A stretch of 33,501 bases of DNA, taken from DASYYE01 sp035946955. GTDB taxonomy: Bacteria; Actinomycetota; Actinomycetes; Streptosporangiales; Streptosporangiaceae. Below, piece after piece: positions 32,585-33,501 of this stretch. Each line of letters opens with the position of its first letter. Position 1 is the first letter of the stretch. The stretch is from assembly GCA_035946955.1 (NCBI GenBank), contig DASYYE010000115.1, positions 1 to 33,501 on the forward strand, read 5' to 3'. The translations under genes and the position numbers were made by a program. The notes below the pieces were generated by a model. The model was given only the letters and a program-made list of their open reading frames with translations, did not search any database and was not told the DNA's origin.

Positions 32585-32652
32585 TCTTGACCAGAAGTAA
32601 AGCGCGACATTGACGACGGGTCAGTCAACCGCCTCGCCAGATGGAACACCAC
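32585..32652 (-). promoter_or_regulatory. Cluster promoter element, copy 6 (carrier-sulfotransferase)
   Basis: Minus-strand match, sub-type of copy 5: GTGTTCCATCTGGCGAG, GCGGTTGACTGACCC, spacer ending GTCGCGC, then TTTACTTCTGGTCAAGA. It lies about 135 bp before the start codon. It marks the outermost visible member of the regulon. Confidence 0.7.
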
Positions 32653-32820
32653 AGCACAAACCAGAACCCAGCCCAAACCCGGTGCCCAGGTGGGCGCGCG
32701 GTCGACCCGAAGTCCGATGTCGCCAGCCGCAGGACCACCGCCAGCGGCGGGATAGGAGCTGCAGTGCTGAAATGGTCGCCGAGGGACTACGGCGCGCGGA
32801 ACAGGCAGCTACGCCGTGGC

Positions 32821-32864
32821 GCTCATCACCCGGCCTGGTGAACTCGCCGGGCCGGGTGATGAGC
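32821..32864 (-). terminator. Perfect 15-bp inverted repeat at the cluster boundary
   Basis: Stem 32821-32835 pairs perfectly with 32850-32864 around a 14-base loop, 11 bp downstream of the oxidoreductase stop. It is a good terminator for that gene and insulates it from promoter copy 6. Confidence 0.75.
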
Positions 32865-32875
32865 CGCGTGTCCGG

Positions 32876-33501
32876 TTAGGAGGTCAGGACGACCCGGCCG
32901 AACGCCTTGCGGCTCTCGGCGTACTCGTGTGCGGCGGCGGCGTCCGCGAGCGGGAACGAGCGATCGACCTCCACTTGGAGTTCGCCGCTTGCGACACGTT
33001 CCAGCATCTCGCCGATCATTGGGTAGATGCGGGCGTACTCGGACATGATCGCGCCGCCGAGGTAGACGCCGCGCAGCGCGTTGTTGTTTGCCCAGAGCGA
33101 CCTCGCCTCGATGGCCGAGCCGGCCCGGGCAGCTTCCCCGACGCTGACCAGCGTCCCCCGGTACGCGAGTACACCGACGCTGTCTATGAGGTTCTGGCCG
33201 CCGATCGAGTCGATGACGACGTCCACACCTCGCGAGCCGGTCAGTTGCCTGGTGCGCTCGACGAAACTGCCGGTCCGGTAGTTGATCCCGTGGTCGAGCC
33301 CGAGCACTTTCAGGCGCTCGAGCTTCTCGTCGCTGGAGGCGGTCGAGATCACTGTCGCGCCCGCGTGCTTGGCGAGCTGGATCGCGGCCATCCCTACACC
33401 GCCGGCTCCGGCATGGACCAGAACGGTCTGGCCCTCCGCGAGGTTGGCGGCGGTGAACAGGCACTCGTACGCGGTCCCGAACGCAGTCGGCACGCACGCC
33501 G
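32876..33501 (-). CDS. Zinc-type alcohol dehydrogenase / quinone oxidoreductase (C-terminal part, cut by window edge)
   Basis: MDR-superfamily NADPH oxidoreductase. The frame is open to the right edge, so the N-terminal half lies outside. The visible part holds the Rossmann loop VLVHAGAGGVGMAAIQLAKH and downstream family segments (GVDVVIDSIGG, YRGTLVSVGEAA, and the AFGRVVLTS end). It is typical of quinone oxidoreductase-like proteins lacking structural zinc, but that cannot be checked here. Its terminator and lack of the cluster promoter suggest a neighbouring housekeeping gene. Confidence 0.85.
   Translation of the reverse strand, partial: ACVPTAFGTAYECLFTAANLAEGQTVLVHAGAGGVGMAAIQLAKHAGATVISTASSDEKLERLKVLGLDHGINYRTGSFVERTRQLTGSRGVDVVIDSIGGQNLIDSVGVLAYRGTLVSVGEAARAGSAIEARSLWANNNALRGVYLGGAIMSEYARIYPMIGEMLERVASGELQVEVDRSFPLADAAAAHEYAESRKAFGRVVLTS

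Noticed and set aside
1..33501. CRISPR arrays, rRNA, complete insertion sequences, replication origin
   Set aside because: No regularly spaced short repeats, rRNA motifs, intact transposase with inverted repeats, or origin-like boxes were seen.

Overview
The window is high-GC DNA from an actinomycete (Actinomycetota). GC-rich third positions, GTG/TTG starts next to purine-rich ribosome binding sites, 4-bp ATGA gene overlaps and two large LAL-type LuxR regulators point there; the genus cannot be read from the sequence. Its centre is a biosynthetic gene cluster for ribosomally made, post-translationally modified peptides (RiPPs). It encodes a fused E1-like/YcaO azoline cyclodehydratase, a SagB-type azoline dehydrogenase and a split LanB-type Ser/Thr dehydratase, the enzyme set of goadsporin-like azole plus dehydroamino-acid peptides. 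I see one elimination domain and no second, cyclisation-type paralogue, so a linear azole/Dha peptide family is more likely than a pyridine-ring thiopeptide.

Layout. 1-1584: left flank with a transposase tail and a truncated DUF234-type ATPase. 1585-8439 (+): promoter element, five small precursor genes, strong hairpin, P450, C39 peptidase/ABC exporter and a DrrAB-like ABC exporter pair. 8507-11333 (-): sulfotransferase, four doubtful small ORFs, IclR regulator. 11781-11863: second transposase tail. 11883-21450 (-): core modification operon of ABC exporter, YcaO, SagB, LanB N-part and LanB C-part. 21932-23060 (-): three more precursor-like genes, two of them in duplicated promoter-peptide cassettes. 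23119-29400 (-): two LAL regulators separated by an IS630 transposase scrap. 29804-32449 (-): UGT-type glycosyltransferase and a second sulfotransferase with an N-terminal carrier-protein-like domain. 32876 to the right edge (-): partial zinc-type alcohol dehydrogenase/quinone oxidoreductase behind a strong terminator, probably outside the cluster.

Two things stand out. First, eight precursor-like peptides, most too short for ordinary gene calling, share a leader motif (D-L-x-x-E-x-L-G-E followed by a GG/GA-type cleavage site) but have different Ser/Thr/Gly/Cys-rich cores. Second, a roughly 65-bp element occurs six times, each time just upstream of a cluster gene or operon and always reading towards it. 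It links the precursors, P450/exporters, modification enzymes, glycosyltransferase and carrier-fused sulfotransferase into one apparent regulon.

Proposed working order: the leaders recruit YcaO/SagB and the split dehydratase to make azoles and dehydroamino acids; the P450, glycosyltransferase and sulfotransferase(s) may decorate the cores; the C39 exporter removes the leader at the double-Gly-type site and exports the product. The order and chemistry are inferences from gene families.
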